This document shows, in pieces, positions 1 through 12,180 of a stretch of DNA of 64,000 bases. Within the stretch, counting starts at the first letter, position 1. Each line of letters begins with the position of its first letter. The stretch is from positions 558,001-622,000 of the forward strand of contig NZ_JARGCS010000012.1 of the NCBI RefSeq assembly GCF_029193575.1, written 5' to 3'. The stretch comes from Pseudomonas entomophila. GTDB taxonomy: Bacteria; Pseudomonadota; Gammaproteobacteria; Pseudomonadales; Pseudomonadaceae. Both the position numbers and the translations under genes were made by a program. The notes beneath the pieces are model-generated. The model was given only the letters and a program-made list of their open reading frames with translations. It was not told the origin of the DNA and made no database searches.

Positions 1-294
1 GCTGTGCCGGCGCGCGACACGCTCAAGCGTGCCGATGCCCAGGGCCGGGTGGCGGCCACGGTCGACCGCAGCACCATCTGGCAGGCCTATACGCCGCAGA
101 TGTTCCGCTTGGGCACCTTGCACCGGGCGTTGGCCGAGTGCCTGGTGTCGGAGGTGGCGGTCACCGACGAGTCGTCCGCGATCGAATGGGCCGGGCATGC
201 GCCGCGCTTGGTCGAAGGGCGCAGCGACAACCTCAAGGTCACCCGCCCGGAAGACCTGGAGTGGTTGCGTCAGCGCTGGGCCGCACGGCGCTGA
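1..294 (+). CDS. ispD: IspD C-terminal part (2-C-methyl-D-erythritol 4-phosphate cytidylyltransferase), cut by window start
   Basis: This is the last ~97 codons of IspD, the cytoplasmic enzyme that joins CTP and methylerythritol phosphate in the non-mevalonate isoprenoid pathway. The reading frame is open from base 1 and stops with TGA at 292-294. Family-typical features are the stretch IWQAYTPQMFR, the acidic TDESSAIEW segment and the C-terminal SDNLKVTRPEDL motif, in which the Lys-Val-Thr residues contact the methylerythritol phosphate. The N-terminal nucleotide-binding glycine-rich loop lies outside the window. ispF, acting two steps later in the same pathway, lies 3 kb downstream but is separated by an unrelated formaldehyde locus, so the two are not one operon here. 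Confidence 0.95.
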   Translation, partial: AVPARDTLKRADAQGRVAATVDRSTIWQAYTPQMFRLGTLHRALAECLVSEVAVTDESSAIEWAGHAPRLVEGRSDNLKVTRPEDLEWLRQRWAARR

Positions 295-322
295 TCAGTG
301 ATGGTCCGGGCTGGTGGTGAAC

Positions 323-356
323 CTGCAGGAGCGGGTTTGCCCCGCGATAGGGCCGG
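323..356. repeat. REP element (Pseudomonas putida type)
   Basis: An imperfect palindrome whose GCGGGTTTGCCCCGC core is flanked by CTGCAGGA and GGGCCGG. It matches the REP sequence seen at 48212, 54330 and 60219 in this window. It lies in the gap between the convergent ispD and LysR genes, a typical place for REPs. Confidence 0.8.
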
Positions 357-371
357 CACAGCCACTACGAT

Positions 372-1268
372 TCACCCGGCCCGATACTCCGGCAACCGCG
401 CCAACCCCTCCTTGAGATGATCCACCAACCTGCGCACTTTCGGCGACAGATGCCGTTGCTGCGGGTAAAGCGCCCACACCGCCGTGTTCGGTGGCTGGTG
501 TGCCTCCAGCAACGACACCAGCGCGCCACTGTGCAGGTGCTCGAGCACGTAATAGTCCGGCAGCTGGCACAACCCCATCCCTTGCAAGGCCGCATCCAAT
601 ACCGCCTGCCCACTGTTGCAGCGCCAGTTGCCCTGCACCCGCTGGCTGATTTCCCGCCCCTCCTGCTGCAAGGCCCACAGGTCCGAACTGCCGACCAGGC
701 AGTTGTGCCGCGCCAGCTCCGACAGGCTATGCGGCCGCCCATAGCGCTCCAGGTACGCCGGCGAGGCACACAGGTACATGCGCCGAGGCGCCAGGCGCGT
801 GGCCACCAGCCGCGAATCCTGCAAGCGGCCGAGGCGGATGGCCAGGTCCATGCCTTCGTGCACCAGGTCCAGGGTGCGGTTGCTCAGTTCCACTTCCACC
901 CGCAACTGCGGGTAAAGCCCCATGAAGCGCGTCACCAACGGCACGATGAAACGCTCGCCATAGGCCACCGCGCAGGTCATGCGCAGCAGGCCCTTGGGCT
1001 CGCTGGCAAGGTCGCCCATGGCGCGCAAGGCTTCCTCGCGGCCATCTTGCAAGCGCTGGCAATGTTGCAGGAAGGTCTGCCCGGCCTCGCTCAGGGTCAC
1101 GCGCCGGGTGCTGCGGTACAGCAGGCGGGTTTGCAGACGCTCCTCGAGGCGGGCGATCTGCCGGCTGATGTGCGAAGACGACACGCCCAGGCGCTCGGCT
1201 GCCGCGGTGAACTGGCCGGACTCGGCCACCGCGACGAATTCGTCGATCCCTTCCCAGCGGCTGCTCAT
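372..1268 (-). CDS. gfnR: LysR-family regulator, probable activator of adhC-fghA (GfnR-like)
   Basis: A 298-residue LysR-type regulator. Residues ~1-62 form the winged helix-turn-helix (GVSSSHISRQIARLEERL), and residues ~90-290 form the periplasmic-binding-like co-inducer domain. It is divergent from adhC, with a 106-bp shared promoter gap. In P. aeruginosa the LysR protein in this position (PA3630) is GfnR, which activates the glutathione-dependent formaldehyde genes; the assignment here rests on that synteny and on family membership, not on a sequence search. The start at 1268 follows the conserved MSSRWEGIDEFVAVAESGQF opening. Another LysR-controlled function cannot be excluded. Confidence 0.8.
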   Translation of the reverse strand: MSSRWEGIDEFVAVAESGQFTAAAERLGVSSSHISRQIARLEERLQTRLLYRSTRRVTLSEAGQTFLQHCQRLQDGREEALRAMGDLASEPKGLLRMTCAVAYGERFIVPLVTRFMGLYPQLRVEVELSNRTLDLVHEGMDLAIRLGRLQDSRLVATRLAPRRMYLCASPAYLERYGRPHSLSELARHNCLVGSSDLWALQQEGREISQRVQGNWRCNSGQAVLDAALQGMGLCQLPDYYVLEHLHSGALVSLLEAHQPPNTAVWALYPQQRHLSPKVRRLVDHLKEGLARLPEYRAG

Positions 1269-2487
<1,219 letters not shown>

Positions 2488-2495
2488 GGTCAGCC

Positions 2496-3350
2496 ATGAG
2501 CCTGGAAAACATCTCCTGCCAGAAAAGCTTCGGCGGCTGGCACAAGCGCTACCGGCATCACTCCAAGGTGCTGGGCTGCGACATGGTCTTCGCCGTCTAC
2601 CTGCCGCCGCAGGCCGAGCAGGGCGAGACACTGCCGGTGCTGTACTGGCTCAGCGGGCTGACCTGCACCGACGAGAACTTCATGCAGAAGGCTGGCGCCC
2701 AGCGCCTGGCCGCCGAGCTCGGGCTGATCATCGTCGCCCCCGACACCAGTCCGCGTGGCGAGCAGGTGCCGGGCGACCCGGACGGCGCCTGGGACTTCGG
2801 CCTGGGTGCCGGCTTCTATCTCAATGCCACCCAGCAACCCTGGGCCCAGCACTACCGCATGCATGACTATGTGGTGCAGGAGCTGCCAGCACTGATCGAG
2901 GCGCATTTCCCGGCCTCTGACCAACGCAGTATCAGCGGTCACTCCATGGGCGGGCATGGCGCACTGGTGTGCGCCTTGCGCAACCTTGGGCGTTATCGTT
3001 CGGTGTCGGCGTTCTCGCCGATCAGCAACCCCATGGATTGCCCATGGGGCGAGAAGGCCTTCTCCCGCTACCTGGGCGAAGACCGGGCACGCTGGCGCGA
3101 GTGGGATGCCAGCGTGCTGCTGGCCGAAACCCCGAGCGGGCAGTGCCCGCCACTGCTGATCGACCAGGGCGACCGTGACGACTTCCTCGACAAGCAGCTC
3201 AAGCCCCAGGCGCTGGAGCAGGCGGCGCGCAAGGGCGGGCATGCGCTGACCCTGCGCTTGCAGCCGGGGTATGACCACAGCTACTACTTCATCGCCAGTT
3301 TCATCGACGAGCACCTGCGCCATCACGCCATGGCGCTGGGGCGTGTATAG
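2496..3350 (+). CDS. fghA: S-formylglutathione hydrolase
   Basis: A 284-residue alpha/beta hydrolase of the esterase D family that splits S-formylglutathione into formate and glutathione, completing formaldehyde detoxification. The nucleophile elbow [11 protein letters not shown] carries the catalytic serine; the acid and base are expected in the [10 protein letters not shown] and GYDHSYYFI segments, both present. The conserved [13 protein letters not shown] oxyanion-side motif lies near residue 55. The chosen start, [21 protein letters not shown], is the standard family opening and lies just after the adhC stop in a two-gene operon. Confidence 0.97.
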   Translation: MSLENISCQKSFGGWHKRYRHHSKVLGCDMVFAVYLPPQAEQGETLPVLYWLSGLTCTDENFMQKAGAQRLAAELGLIIVAPDTSPRGEQVPGDPDGAWDFGLGAGFYLNATQQPWAQHYRMHDYVVQELPALIEAHFPASDQRSISGHSMGGHGALVCALRNLGRYRSVSAFSPISNPMDCPWGEKAFSRYLGEDRARWREWDASVLLAETPSGQCPPLLIDQGDRDDFLDKQLKPQALEQAARKGGHALTLRLQPGYDHSYYFIASFIDEHLRHHAMALGRV

Positions 3351-3410
3351 CGCGGTCCCTGCGCTCGCCTGCGCAACCCCCGCAACTGCACGGTAAAAGC
3401 AGGTAGAATC

Positions 3411-3437
3411 ACGCCCTGACTTCATCAGGGCGTTTTT
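3411..3437 (+). terminator. Intrinsic terminator of adhC-fghA, abutting the ispF start codon
   Basis: A perfect 9-bp stem (ACGCCCTGA 3411-3419 with TCAGGGCGT 3425-3433), a CTTCA loop and a T5 run ending at 3437. The ispF ATG follows only two bases later. A TAGAAT hexamer at 3404-3409 could be the -10 of an ispF promoter that starts inside the hairpin. Confidence 0.8.
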
Positions 3438-3439
3438 CT

Positions 3440-3913
3440 ATGCGTATTGGCCACGGCTACGATGTGCACCGCTTCACCGACGGTGATTTCATTACCTTGG
3501 GAGGCGTGCGCATCCCTCACACCTCTGGCCTGTTGGCCCACTCCGACGGCGACGTGGTATTGCACGCCCTGAGCGATGCCCTGCTCGGCGCGGCGGCCCT
3601 CGGCGACATCGGCAAGCACTTCCCCGACACCGACCCGCAGTTCAAGGGCGCCGACAGCCGCGTGTTGCTGCGCCATGTGCTGAGCATCGTCCAGGCCAAG
3701 GGCTGGAAGGTGGGTAACGTCGACACCACCATCGTCGCCCAGGCGCCGAAGATGGCGCCGCACATCCAGGCCATGCGCGAGCGCATCGCCGCGGACCTGC
3801 AGGTCGAGCTCGACCAGGTCAACGTCAAGGCCACCACCACCGAGAAGCTCGGCTTCACTGGTCGTGAGGAGGGCATCGCGGTACACGCGGTGGCCCTGCT
3901 GCTGCCCGTATGA
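3440..3913 (+). CDS. ispF: 2-C-methyl-D-erythritol 2,4-cyclodiphosphate synthase
   Basis: A 157-residue trimeric enzyme of the non-mevalonate isoprenoid pathway that cyclises CDP-methylerythritol 2-phosphate with release of CMP. The opening [11 protein letters not shown] contains the metal ligands Asp8 and His10; a third ligand (His ~42) lies in the [14 protein letters not shown] segment. The C-terminal [21 protein letters not shown] motif is canonical. The start is fixed by this universal N-terminus, yet no Shine-Dalgarno sequence precedes it; the upstream bases are the T-tract of a terminator. It overlaps truD by 4 bp (ATGA), indicating translational coupling. Confidence 0.98.
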   Translation: MRIGHGYDVHRFTDGDFITLGGVRIPHTSGLLAHSDGDVVLHALSDALLGAAALGDIGKHFPDTDPQFKGADSRVLLRHVLSIVQAKGWKVGNVDTTIVAQAPKMAPHIQAMRERIAADLQVELDQVNVKATTTEKLGFTGREEGIAVHAVALLLPV

Positions 3914-4955
3914 CCGAACAGGAACTGCTGGGGCCGCGGGCCTGCGGGGCCGCGCTGGGGAGTGCGGTGCTCAAGGCCGTGGCCGAGGATTTCCAGGTCG
4001 ACGAGGTACTGGACATCCCGCTGTCCGGCCAAGGCGAGCACCTGTGGCTGTGGGTCGAGAAGCGCGACCTCAACACCGAGGAGGCCGCCCGCCGTCTGGC
4101 CCGTGCCGCCGGTGTGCCGGTGCGGGCGATCAGCTACGCCGGGCTCAAGGACCGTCAGGCCCTGACCCGGCAATGGTTCAGCCTGCACCTGCCAGGCAAG
4201 GCCGACCCCGACTTGTCGCGCGCCGAGGACGCCACCCTGCGCGTGCTCAAGCAGGTGCGCCATCAGCGCAAGCTGCAGCGCGGCGCGCATTCGGCCAACG
4301 GCTTCACCCTGCGCCTGACGGCCCTGGCGGCCGAGCGCCAGGCGCTGGACGCGCGTCTGGAGCAACTCAAGGCTCAGGGCGTGCCCAACTACTTCGGCGC
4401 CCAGCGCTTCGGCCATGCCGGCGGCAACGTTCACGACGCGCTCGAGTGGGCGGCCCGCGAGGCCCTGCCAGAACAGCGCAACCTGCGTTCGCGGCTGCTT
4501 TCGGCGGGGCGCAGCTACCTGTTCAACCAGGTGCTGGCGGCGCGAGTCGCCGACGGTAGCTGGAACCGAGCGCAGGTCGGCGACCTGCTGGCCTTCACCG
4601 ACAGCCGTAGCTTCTTTCCGGCGGGCGAGGCGGAATGTTCCGATCCACGCCTGGCCATTCTCGACCTGCACCCTACCGGCCCGATGTGGGGTGAAGGCGC
4701 CACGACCAGTGCCGGCGCCACCGCCGTGCTTGAAACCGAGGTCGCTGAACGGATGCCCGCACTGTGCCAATGGCTGGCCAGGGCGGGCCTAGGTCACGAA
4801 CGACGTATCTTGCGGCTCCCTATTGGGCGTCTGACATGGCATTATCCCGAGCCTGATATCCTGCAACTGGAATTCGTCCTTCCGGCCGGATGCTTCGCCA
4901 CCGTGGTGGTGCGCGAGCTTGTCGATCTGGTGCCGGCAGGGCAGACGGACAGCCC

Positions 4956-4968
<13 letters not shown>
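3910..4968 (+). CDS. truD: tRNA pseudouridine(13) synthase TruD
   Basis: A 352-residue TruD, which makes pseudouridine 13 in tRNA-Glu. The catalytic aspartate lies in [11 protein letters not shown] (~Asp81), followed by [10 protein letters not shown]. The [12 protein letters not shown] motif and the later C-terminal RPF-like segment complete the TruD domain with its inserted region. It overlaps ispF at its start (ATGA) and surE at its end (13 bp), so the ispF-truD-surE-pcm block is read as one transcript. Length and motifs are normal. Confidence 0.97.
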
Positions 4969-6382
<1,414 letters not shown>

Positions 6383-6567
6383 GCTGGGCGGAATATTTGC
6401 GGCGACGAAGAATTCTTGCGCCGCCGGCCTGTCTATCTGGCGGGGCACCCGCTGACTCAATCGAGGGCGCGGCCTTGATCGAGCGCCCATATGGGGTAGG
6501 CTCGGTTATAATTGAAACAATATTGCATTTTGTCACATCAGATTTCTGCACCATGAGGGGAGCGCGG

Positions 6568-7422
6568 GTGGGTCACACAGTCATGCGGCAGCGCAAGGAT
6601 CGATCGGGTTTCAAGCTTCTGGTGATTGCGCTGGCCATGGGCACCTTGCTGGCCGGCTGCTCCAGCAGCGGACCGAGCGGTGCGCGGGTAGTCGACCGCA
6701 ACAGCACGGTGCCCAAGCGGCCGACCGTGACCTCGGGGCAGTATGTCGTCAAGCCGGGCGACACCCTGTATTCCATCGCCTTCCGCTACGGCTGGGACTA
6801 CAAGGAGCTGGCCGCACGCAACAGCATCGACGCGCCTTACACCATCCGTCCCGGCCAGACCATCCGTTTCAACAGCGCTGCGGGCGGCAGCACCACGGTT
6901 GTGTCGAGCCCATCGTCGTCGAGCAAGACCACCGTCATCCGCCGCCCGGTGGCGACCACCACGCCGCCGCCGAGCTCCGACAAATCCACTTCGCCGCCTG
7001 CGGTCAGCACCGCCCCAGTGGTCACTCAAGTGCCCGCCGCCGAGCGTTCGGCCGGAGGCTGGACCTGGCCGGCCAACGGTGTGCTGATTGGAAAATTCGC
7101 TTCAAACGGTAGTTTGAATAAAGGCATTGATATCGCCGGTGATTTGGGACAGCCTGTTTTTGCTGCGTCTGATGGTGCGGTGGTTTACGCCGGGAGTGGC
7201 TTGCGGGGCTACGGCGAGCTGGTCATCATCAAGCACAGCGATACCTACGTCAGTGCCTACGGTCACAACCGTAGGCTGATGGTTCGGGAGGGGCAGCAGG
7301 TCAAGGCAGGGCAGACGATCGCAGAAATGGGGTCTACGGGCACTGATCGGGTGAAGCTGCATTTCGAGATTCGCCGGCAGGGAAAACCCGTCGATCCTCT
7401 CCAGTTCCTGCCACGCCGTTGA
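6568..7422 (+). CDS. nlpD: NlpD-type murein hydrolase activator lipoprotein (LysM + degenerate M23)
   Basis: An outer-membrane lipoprotein that activates division amidases. From the GTG at 6568 (AGGGGAG upstream) there is a basic/hydrophobic signal segment ending in the lipobox LLAGC at residue 31. A LysM domain follows (VVKPGDTLYSIAFRYGW, ~54-97), then a Ser/Thr/Pro-rich linker (~100-165) and a C-terminal LytM/M23 domain. The first M23 zinc ligand position reads NKGIDIAG rather than HxGxD, so it is probably catalytically inactive, as expected for an EnvC/NlpD-type activator. ATG 6583 is an alternative start. In pseudomonads the main rpoS promoter lies inside this gene (family knowledge; not mapped here). 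Confidence 0.93.
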   Translation: MGHTVMRQRKDRSGFKLLVIALAMGTLLAGCSSSGPSGARVVDRNSTVPKRPTVTSGQYVVKPGDTLYSIAFRYGWDYKELAARNSIDAPYTIRPGQTIRFNSAAGGSTTVVSSPSSSSKTTVIRRPVATTTPPPSSDKSTSPPAVSTAPVVTQVPAAERSAGGWTWPANGVLIGKFASNGSLNKGIDIAGDLGQPVFAASDGAVVYAGSGLRGYGELVIIKHSDTYVSAYGHNRRLMVREGQQVKAGQTIAEMGSTGTDRVKLHFEIRRQGKPVDPLQFLPRR

Positions 7423-7530
7423 TGGTTGCACCCGGCCTGTTCCTTGGATGTAGAGGGGACAGGCTCCAGCGATGCCAGGGAATCAGGTGCCGCTAGAGTC
7501 TGAGTTCGAACTCAGCAAAGGACTATAACA

Positions 7531-8538
7531 ATGGCTCTCAGCAAAGAAGTGCCGGAGTTTGACATCGACGATGACCTGCTCCTGATGGAGACCGGCATCG
7601 TTTTGGAAACGGATGTGGTGTCAGACGAACCTGCTGTACCTTCGGTTCGGACCCGAGCCAAACAAGGCTCATCGCTCAAGCAGCACAAATACATCGATTA
7701 CAGCCGCGCGCTCGATGCCACGCAGCTGTACCTCAACGAGATCGGCTTCTCGCCCCTGCTTTCGCCGGAAGAGGAAGTGCACTTCGCGCGCCTGTCGCAG
7801 AAGGGCGACCCCGCCGGGCGCAAGCGCATGATTGAAAGCAACCTGCGCCTGGTGGTGAAGATCGCCCGCCGTTACGTCAACCGCGGCCTGTCGCTGCTCG
7901 ATTTGATCGAGGAGGGCAACCTGGGCCTGATCCGCGCAGTGGAGAAGTTCGACCCGGAACGGGGCTTCCGCTTCTCGACCTACGCCACCTGGTGGATTCG
8001 CCAGACCATCGAGCGGGCGATCATGAACCAGACCCGCACCATCCGTTTGCCGATTCACGTGGTCAAGGAGCTCAACGTCTACCTGCGCGCCGCGCGGGAG
8101 CTGACCCAGAAGCTCGACCACGAGCCGTCGCCGGAAGAGATCGCGGGCCTGCTCGAGAAGCCCGTCGCCGAGGTCAAGCGCATGCTCGGCCTCAACGAGC
8201 GTGTTTCTTCGGTGGATGTGTCCCTCGGCCCGGACTCTGACAAGACCCTGCTCGACACCCTTACCGATGATCGCCCCACCGACCCGTGCGAGCTGCTGCA
8301 GGACGACGACCTGTCGCAGAGCATCGACCAGTGGCTGGGCGAGTTGACTGACAAGCAGCGTGAAGTGGTGATCCGCCGCTTCGGCCTACGCGGCCACGAA
8401 AGCAGCACCCTGGAGGATGTGGGGCTGGAGATCGGCCTGACCCGGGAGCGGGTGCGGCAGATCCAGGTCGAAGGGCTCAAGCGGCTGCGCGAGATCCTGG
8501 AGAAGAACGGCCTGTCCAGCGAGTCGCTATTCCAGTAA
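7531..8538 (+). CDS. rpoS: RNA polymerase sigma factor RpoS (sigma-38)
   Basis: A 335-residue stationary-phase/general stress sigma factor. Region 1.2 includes [11 protein letters not shown]. Region 2 contains [17 protein letters not shown] and the -10 recognition helix around [18 protein letters not shown]. Region 3 begins [14 protein letters not shown]. Region 4 carries the -35 helix-turn-helix in [20 protein letters not shown]. The N-terminus ([21 protein letters not shown]) is the variable acidic segment seen in Pseudomonas RpoS. A good Shine-Dalgarno (AAAGGA) precedes the ATG. It is followed at once by an intrinsic terminator and then by rsmZ, an arrangement conserved in the genus. Confidence 0.99.
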   Translation: MALSKEVPEFDIDDDLLLMETGIVLETDVVSDEPAVPSVRTRAKQGSSLKQHKYIDYSRALDATQLYLNEIGFSPLLSPEEEVHFARLSQKGDPAGRKRMIESNLRLVVKIARRYVNRGLSLLDLIEEGNLGLIRAVEKFDPERGFRFSTYATWWIRQTIERAIMNQTRTIRLPIHVVKELNVYLRAARELTQKLDHEPSPEEIAGLLEKPVAEVKRMLGLNERVSSVDVSLGPDSDKTLLDTLTDDRPTDPCELLQDDDLSQSIDQWLGELTDKQREVVIRRFGLRGHESSTLEDVGLEIGLTRERVRQIQVEGLKRLREILEKNGLSSESLFQ

Positions 8539-8555
8539 GCGCCGACGTTACGCAA

Positions 8556-8588
8556 AACGCCCCGATGACCTCGGGGCGTTTTTGTTTT
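8556..8588 (+). terminator. Intrinsic terminator of rpoS
   Basis: A 10-bp perfect stem (AACGCCCCGA 8556-8565 with TCGGGGCGTT 8571-8580), loop TGACC, followed by TTTGTTTT. It ends the surE-pcm-nlpD-rpoS transcription unit. Confidence 0.9.
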
Positions 8589-8628
8589 CCATGGAAATGG
8601 TTTCCAGTGCCACCGCTGTAGCTTTGCA

Positions 8629-8646
8629 TGTAAGCCATTGCTTACA
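8629..8646. promoter_or_regulatory. GacA upstream activating sequence (UAS) of rsmZ
   Basis: A perfect 18-bp palindrome, TGTAAG-N6-CTTACA, matching the GacA box consensus for Gac-controlled small RNAs. Its centre lies about 180 bp upstream of the predicted rsmZ start, the spacing known from other pseudomonads. Phosphorylated GacA would bind here to switch on rsmZ. Confidence 0.92.
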
Positions 8647-8784
8647 AGGTGTGTGAGACATTGGACTGAGGATCAGTAAATCATTGTCGTTTTTAGTAGG
8701 TGATAATTCATAAGTCATTGAAAATAAAAGAATTATTAGATTTTTGGAAATGTTTCCACGGTAGTACTTTGAGATACCTGTCGG

Positions 8785-8812
8785 TTGCCTTCAAATCTGG
8801 AGTCGCTAGTAT
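8785..8812 (+). promoter_or_regulatory. Predicted rsmZ core promoter
   Basis: TTGCCT (8785-8790) and TAGTAT (8807-8812) separated by 16 bp form a sigma-70-like pair placed 7 bases before the predicted RNA start at ~8819. The A+T-rich stretch 8690-8760 between the GacA box and this promoter fits the linker region in which other regulators bind in related species. Confidence 0.65.
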
Positions 8813-8818
8813 TCGAAC

Positions 8819-8953
8819 TGTGCCGACGGACTGGCACAGGCGGCCAAGGATAGGTCGCCAGGGACATCGCAGGACGCGATTCATCAGGATGATGAATGGG
8901 ACAAGCAGGGACTACGGAAAAAATGTGGGCGGGTCAAACCGCCCCTTTTTTTT
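8819..8953 (+). ncRNA. rsmZ: RsmZ small regulatory RNA (sequesters RsmA/RsmE)
   Basis: A non-coding RNA of about 130 nt between rpoS and fdxA, the conserved rsmZ position. It contains many GGA motifs, several in hairpin loops (ACGGAC ~8826, AAGGAT ~8846, AGGGAC ~8859, CAGGAC ~8870, CAGGAT ~8885, TGGGAC and AGGGAC further on), which bind the translational repressors RsmA/CsrA. The block ACATCGCAGGACGCGATTC and the ATTCATCAGGATGATGAAT hairpin closely resemble known P. fluorescens RsmZ stems. It ends in an intrinsic terminator (GGGCGG 8927-8932 with CCGCCC 8939-8944, then T8 from 8946). The Gac system drives it through the upstream GacA box. It de-represses secondary metabolism and secreted factors and influences biofilm formation. 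Confidence 0.93.
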
Positions 8954-8967
8954 GCCCGCAGAAAATG

Positions 8968-8992
8968 AAAAAGGCCCTTGTAGGGCCTTTTT
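8968..8992 (-). terminator. Intrinsic terminator of fdxA
   Basis: A 10-bp stem, AAAAAGGCCC (8968-8977) with GGGCCTTTTT (8983-8992), loop TTGTA. The symmetrical A and T runs let it act in both directions, so it may also back up the rsmZ terminator. Confidence 0.85.
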
Positions 8993-9008
8993 CGTATCTG
9001 GACGCCGA

Positions 9009-9332
9009 TCAGCGTTCCAGGTCGGCGATCTTGCCGGTCTTGCCGTCCCACTCTTCGGCGTCAGGCAGTGCGTCCTTACGCTCGGTGATGTTCGGCCAGA
9101 TCTCCGCCAGCTCGGCGTTCAGCTCGATGAAGTTCTCCATGCCTGCAGGCACTTCGTCTTCCGAGAAGATCGCCTGGGCAGGGCATTCCGGCTCGCACAG
9201 CGCACAATCGATGCACTCGTCCGGGTGAATGACCAGGAAGTTCGGGCCTTCGTAGAAGCAGTCCACCGGGCAGACTTCCACGCAATCGGTGTACTTGCAT
9301 TTGATGCAGTTGTCGGTGACGACGAAGGTCAT
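9009..9332 (-). CDS. fdxA: 7Fe ferredoxin FdxA
   Basis: A 107-residue ferredoxin with one [3Fe-4S] and one [4Fe-4S] cluster, a small cytoplasmic electron carrier. The N-terminal cluster cysteines are in [18 protein letters not shown], and the second set is in [12 protein letters not shown]. The C-terminal acidic tail (~50 residues) is typical of the Azotobacter/Pseudomonas FdI type. The start MTFVVTDNC is chosen because it is the conserved N-terminus and has GGAG upstream; an in-frame 20-codon extension to 9392 has no family support. It is the only gene between rsmZ and mutS. Confidence 0.97.
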   Translation of the reverse strand: MTFVVTDNCIKCKYTDCVEVCPVDCFYEGPNFLVIHPDECIDCALCEPECPAQAIFSEDEVPAGMENFIELNAELAEIWPNITERKDALPDAEEWDGKTGKIADLER

Positions 9333-9468
9333 TTCTAATTTTCTCCTCAGGCGACGGCAGCGTGCCCTTCCTCTCGGGGCAGCGCGATCCACGATGTGCC
9401 GCAGACCAGGCTAATTGCCTGCGGACCCGCGAACCGCGCCGGATTCTACCAGCTTGCTCGGTCGGCCG

Positions 9469-12042
9469 TTATAACAGGTTTTTCAGTTGATATAGCGTTT
9501 CGATAGCTTGACGCGGTGTCATGTCGTCCAGGTCCAGCTTGCCCAGCTTCTCGATGGCCGGGTGTGGCAGGCTGGCGAACAGGTCGCTCTGGTGCGGCAC
9601 CTGCGCCTCGCCCTTGACCTTGCTGGTGACCACCGGCTCATGGGGCAGGCTGGCGGTTTCCAGGCGGCCCAAGTGCTCGCGGGCGCGTTGGATCACCGGT
9701 GCTGGCACACCGGCCAGCTGCGCCACGGCCAGGCCGTAGCTCTGGCTGGCAGGGCCAGGCAGCACGTGGTGCAGGAAGACGATGCGCTCGTTGTGCTCGG
9801 TGGCGTTCAGGTGCACGTTGGCCACCAGGGGTTCGCTCTCCGGCAGCACAGTCAGCTCGAAGTAGTGCGTGGCGAACAAGGTGTAGGCGCGCAACTGGGC
9901 CAGGCGCTCGGCGGCGGCCCAGGCCAGCGACAGGCCGTCGAAGGTGCTGGTGCCGCGGCCGACCTCGTCCATCAGCACCAGGCTGCGGTCGGTGGCGTTG
10001 TGCAGGATATTGGCGGTCTCGCTCATCTCGACCATGAAGGTCGAGCGCCCGCCGGCCAGGTCGTCGCTGGAACCGATGCGGGTGAAGATCCGGTCGACCA
10101 ACGACAGCTCGCAGCGTGCCGCGGGGACGAAGCTGCCGATGTGCGCCATCAGCACGATCAGCGCGGTCTGGCGCATGTAGGTGGACTTACCGCCCATGTT
10201 CGGGCCGGTGATGATCAGCATCCGCGTGCTGTTGTCCAGGGCCAGGTCGTTGGCCACGAACGGTGTGGTCAGCACCTGCTCGACCACCGGGTGGCGGCCT
10301 TGGTCGATACGCAGGCACGCTTCCTCGACGAAGGTCGGGCAGTTCAGGTCGAGGTTCAATGCGCGCTCGGCCAGGTTGCTCAGCACGTCCAGCTCGCCCA
10401 GCGCCGCAGCGCTGTCCTGCAGCGGCGCCAGGTGGCCGATGAGGGTTTCCAGCAGCGCATCGTAGAGCATCTTCTCGCGCGCCAGGGCGCGGCTCTTGGC
10501 CGACAGCGCCTTGTCTTCGAAGGCCTTGAGCTCCGGGGTGATGAAGCGCTCGGCGCCCTTGAGCGTCTGGCGGCGGATGTAGTCGCCCGGGGCCTGCTCG
10601 GCCTGCTTGGTCGGCAGCTCGATGTAGTAGCCGTGCACGCGGTTGTAGCCGACCTTGAGATTGGCCAGGCCGGTGCGCGCCTTCTCGCGGGCTTCCAGAT
10701 CAATGAGGAACTGCCCGGCGTTCTCGCTCATCGCCAGCAGTTCGTCCAGCTCGCTGTCGTAGCCGGTCTTGAGCACGCCGCCGTCGCGGATCACTGCGGG
10801 CGGGTTGTCGATGATCGCCCGCTCCAGCAGGCTCGCCAGCTCCGGGTAGGTGCCGGTGATGGCGGCCAGGCGCGCCAGGTGCGGCGCTTCCAGCTCGGCC
10901 ATGGCGTTCTGCAGCTCGGGCAGCGCGCCCAGGGCATCGCGCAGGCGCGCCAGGTCACGCGGGCGGGCGTTGCGCAGGCCGATACGGGCGAGGATCCGCT
11001 CGATGTCGCCGATTTCCTTGAGTTGCGGCTGCAATTTCTCGAAACGGTAACCGTCGAGCAGGCAGCGGATCGAGTCCTGGCGCGCCTGCAGCACCTTGAG
11101 GTCGCGCAGCGGGCGGTTCAGCCAGCGGGTCAGCAGACGGCTGGCCATGGCGGTCTGGCAGCGGTCGATGACCGACTGCAGGGTGTTGTCGCGGCCACCG
11201 GCCAGGTTGATGTCCAGCTCCAGGTTGCGGCGGCTGGCAGCGTCGAGGATGACCGTGTCGTCCATGCGCTCGTGGCGCAGGCTGCGCAGGTGCGGCAGGG
11301 TGGTGCGCTGGGTTTCCTTGGCGTAGGTCAGCAGGCAACCGGCGGCGCCGATGGCCAGGGTCAGCTTGTCGCAGCCGAAGCCCTTGAGGTCCTGGGTGGC
11401 GAACTGTTGGCACAGGCTCTTGCGCGCCGAGTCGCGGTCGAAGTCCCACGGCGCACGGCGCCGCGCGCCGGGACGCTTCTCGGCCGGCAGGCCCTGGGGC
11501 CAGTCGTCGGGGATCAGCAGTTCGACCGGGTTGATGCGCTCGAGCTCGGCCAGCAGGTTTTCCCAGCCCTTGATCTCCTGCACGGTGAAGTTGCCGCTGG
11601 TGATGTCCAGCACCGCCAGGCCGAACAGGCGCTCGTCGCCGAGCAGCGCGGCGATCAGGTTGTCGCGGCGTTCGTCCAGCAGCGCCTCGTCGCTCACCGT
11701 GCCGGGGGTGATGATACGCACCACCTGGCGCTCCACCGGGCCCTTGCTGGTGGCCGGGTCGCCGATCTGCTCGCAGATCACCACCGACTCGCCCAGCTTG
11801 ACCAGCTTGGCCAGGTAGCCTTCCAGGGAATGGAAGGGGATCCCGCACATGGGAATCGACTGGCCCGCGGACTGGCCACGGGCGGTCAGGGTGATGTCCA
11901 GCAGTTTCGCGGCTTTCTTCGCATCTTCGTAGAAGATCTCGTAGAAATCGCCCATGCGGTAGAACATCAGCTGGTCTGGATGCTGGTGCTTCAGCTTCCA
12001 GTACTGTTGCATCATTGGCGTGTGTGCGGAGAGATCGGACAT
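9469..12042 (-). CDS. mutS: DNA mismatch repair protein MutS
   Basis: A full-length 857-residue MutS ATPase, which recognises mispairs and small loops and recruits MutL. The N-terminal mismatch-binding motif [15 protein letters not shown] holds the Phe-X-Glu wedge. The connector, core lever and clamp domains follow. The ATPase domain has the Walker [14 protein letters not shown] (~residue 617), the signature region [14 protein letters not shown], the Walker [14 protein letters not shown] and the switch [10 protein letters not shown] dimerisation tail ends the protein. It forms the left border of the tailocin locus, which in pseudomonads commonly occupies the mutS-cinA interval. Confidence 0.99.
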   Translation of the reverse strand: MSDLSAHTPMMQQYWKLKHQHPDQLMFYRMGDFYEIFYEDAKKAAKLLDITLTARGQSAGQSIPMCGIPFHSLEGYLAKLVKLGESVVICEQIGDPATSKGPVERQVVRIITPGTVSDEALLDERRDNLIAALLGDERLFGLAVLDITSGNFTVQEIKGWENLLAELERINPVELLIPDDWPQGLPAEKRPGARRRAPWDFDRDSARKSLCQQFATQDLKGFGCDKLTLAIGAAGCLLTYAKETQRTTLPHLRSLRHERMDDTVILDAASRRNLELDINLAGGRDNTLQSVIDRCQTAMASRLLTRWLNRPLRDLKVLQARQDSIRCLLDGYRFEKLQPQLKEIGDIERILARIGLRNARPRDLARLRDALGALPELQNAMAELEAPHLARLAAITGTYPELASLLERAIIDNPPAVIRDGGVLKTGYDSELDELLAMSENAGQFLIDLEAREKARTGLANLKVGYNRVHGYYIELPTKQAEQAPGDYIRRQTLKGAERFITPELKAFEDKALSAKSRALAREKMLYDALLETLIGHLAPLQDSAAALGELDVLSNLAERALNLDLNCPTFVEEACLRIDQGRHPVVEQVLTTPFVANDLALDNSTRMLIITGPNMGGKSTYMRQTALIVLMAHIGSFVPAARCELSLVDRIFTRIGSSDDLAGGRSTFMVEMSETANILHNATDRSLVLMDEVGRGTSTFDGLSLAWAAAERLAQLRAYTLFATHYFELTVLPESEPLVANVHLNATEHNERIVFLHHVLPGPASQSYGLAVAQLAGVPAPVIQRAREHLGRLETASLPHEPVVTSKVKGEAQVPHQSDLFASLPHPAIEKLGKLDLDDMTPRQAIETLYQLKNLL

Positions 12043-12169
12043 TCAGGGCCTTACAGCGTGATCTGGTGGCTTTTGCGAAACCGCCGATGATACAGGGATT
12101 TTCCCCCGGCGGGGTGTCAGCGGCCGCTGGGAACGGTGGTTTACCCGATTGCATTTGCGCCGAACCCGC

Positions 12170-12180
12170 TGCATTATGCA
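12170..12180. promoter_or_regulatory. Probable autoregulatory operator at the repressor start
   Basis: TGCAT-T-ATGCA is an 11-bp perfect palindrome overlapping the first possible start codon of the repressor gene. A wider pair, TTGCAT (12150) and ATGCAA (12185), surrounds it. The same ATGCAT core recurs in the two larger palindromes at 13008 and 13049, suggesting that one protein, the repressor itself, binds all three. Confidence 0.5.

Noticed and set aside
9508..12090. 860-codon open frame opposite mutS
   Set aside because: A shadow of mutS on the other strand, caused by high G+C third positions; low-complexity Gln/Val/Ala/Arg/His-rich peptide without domains.
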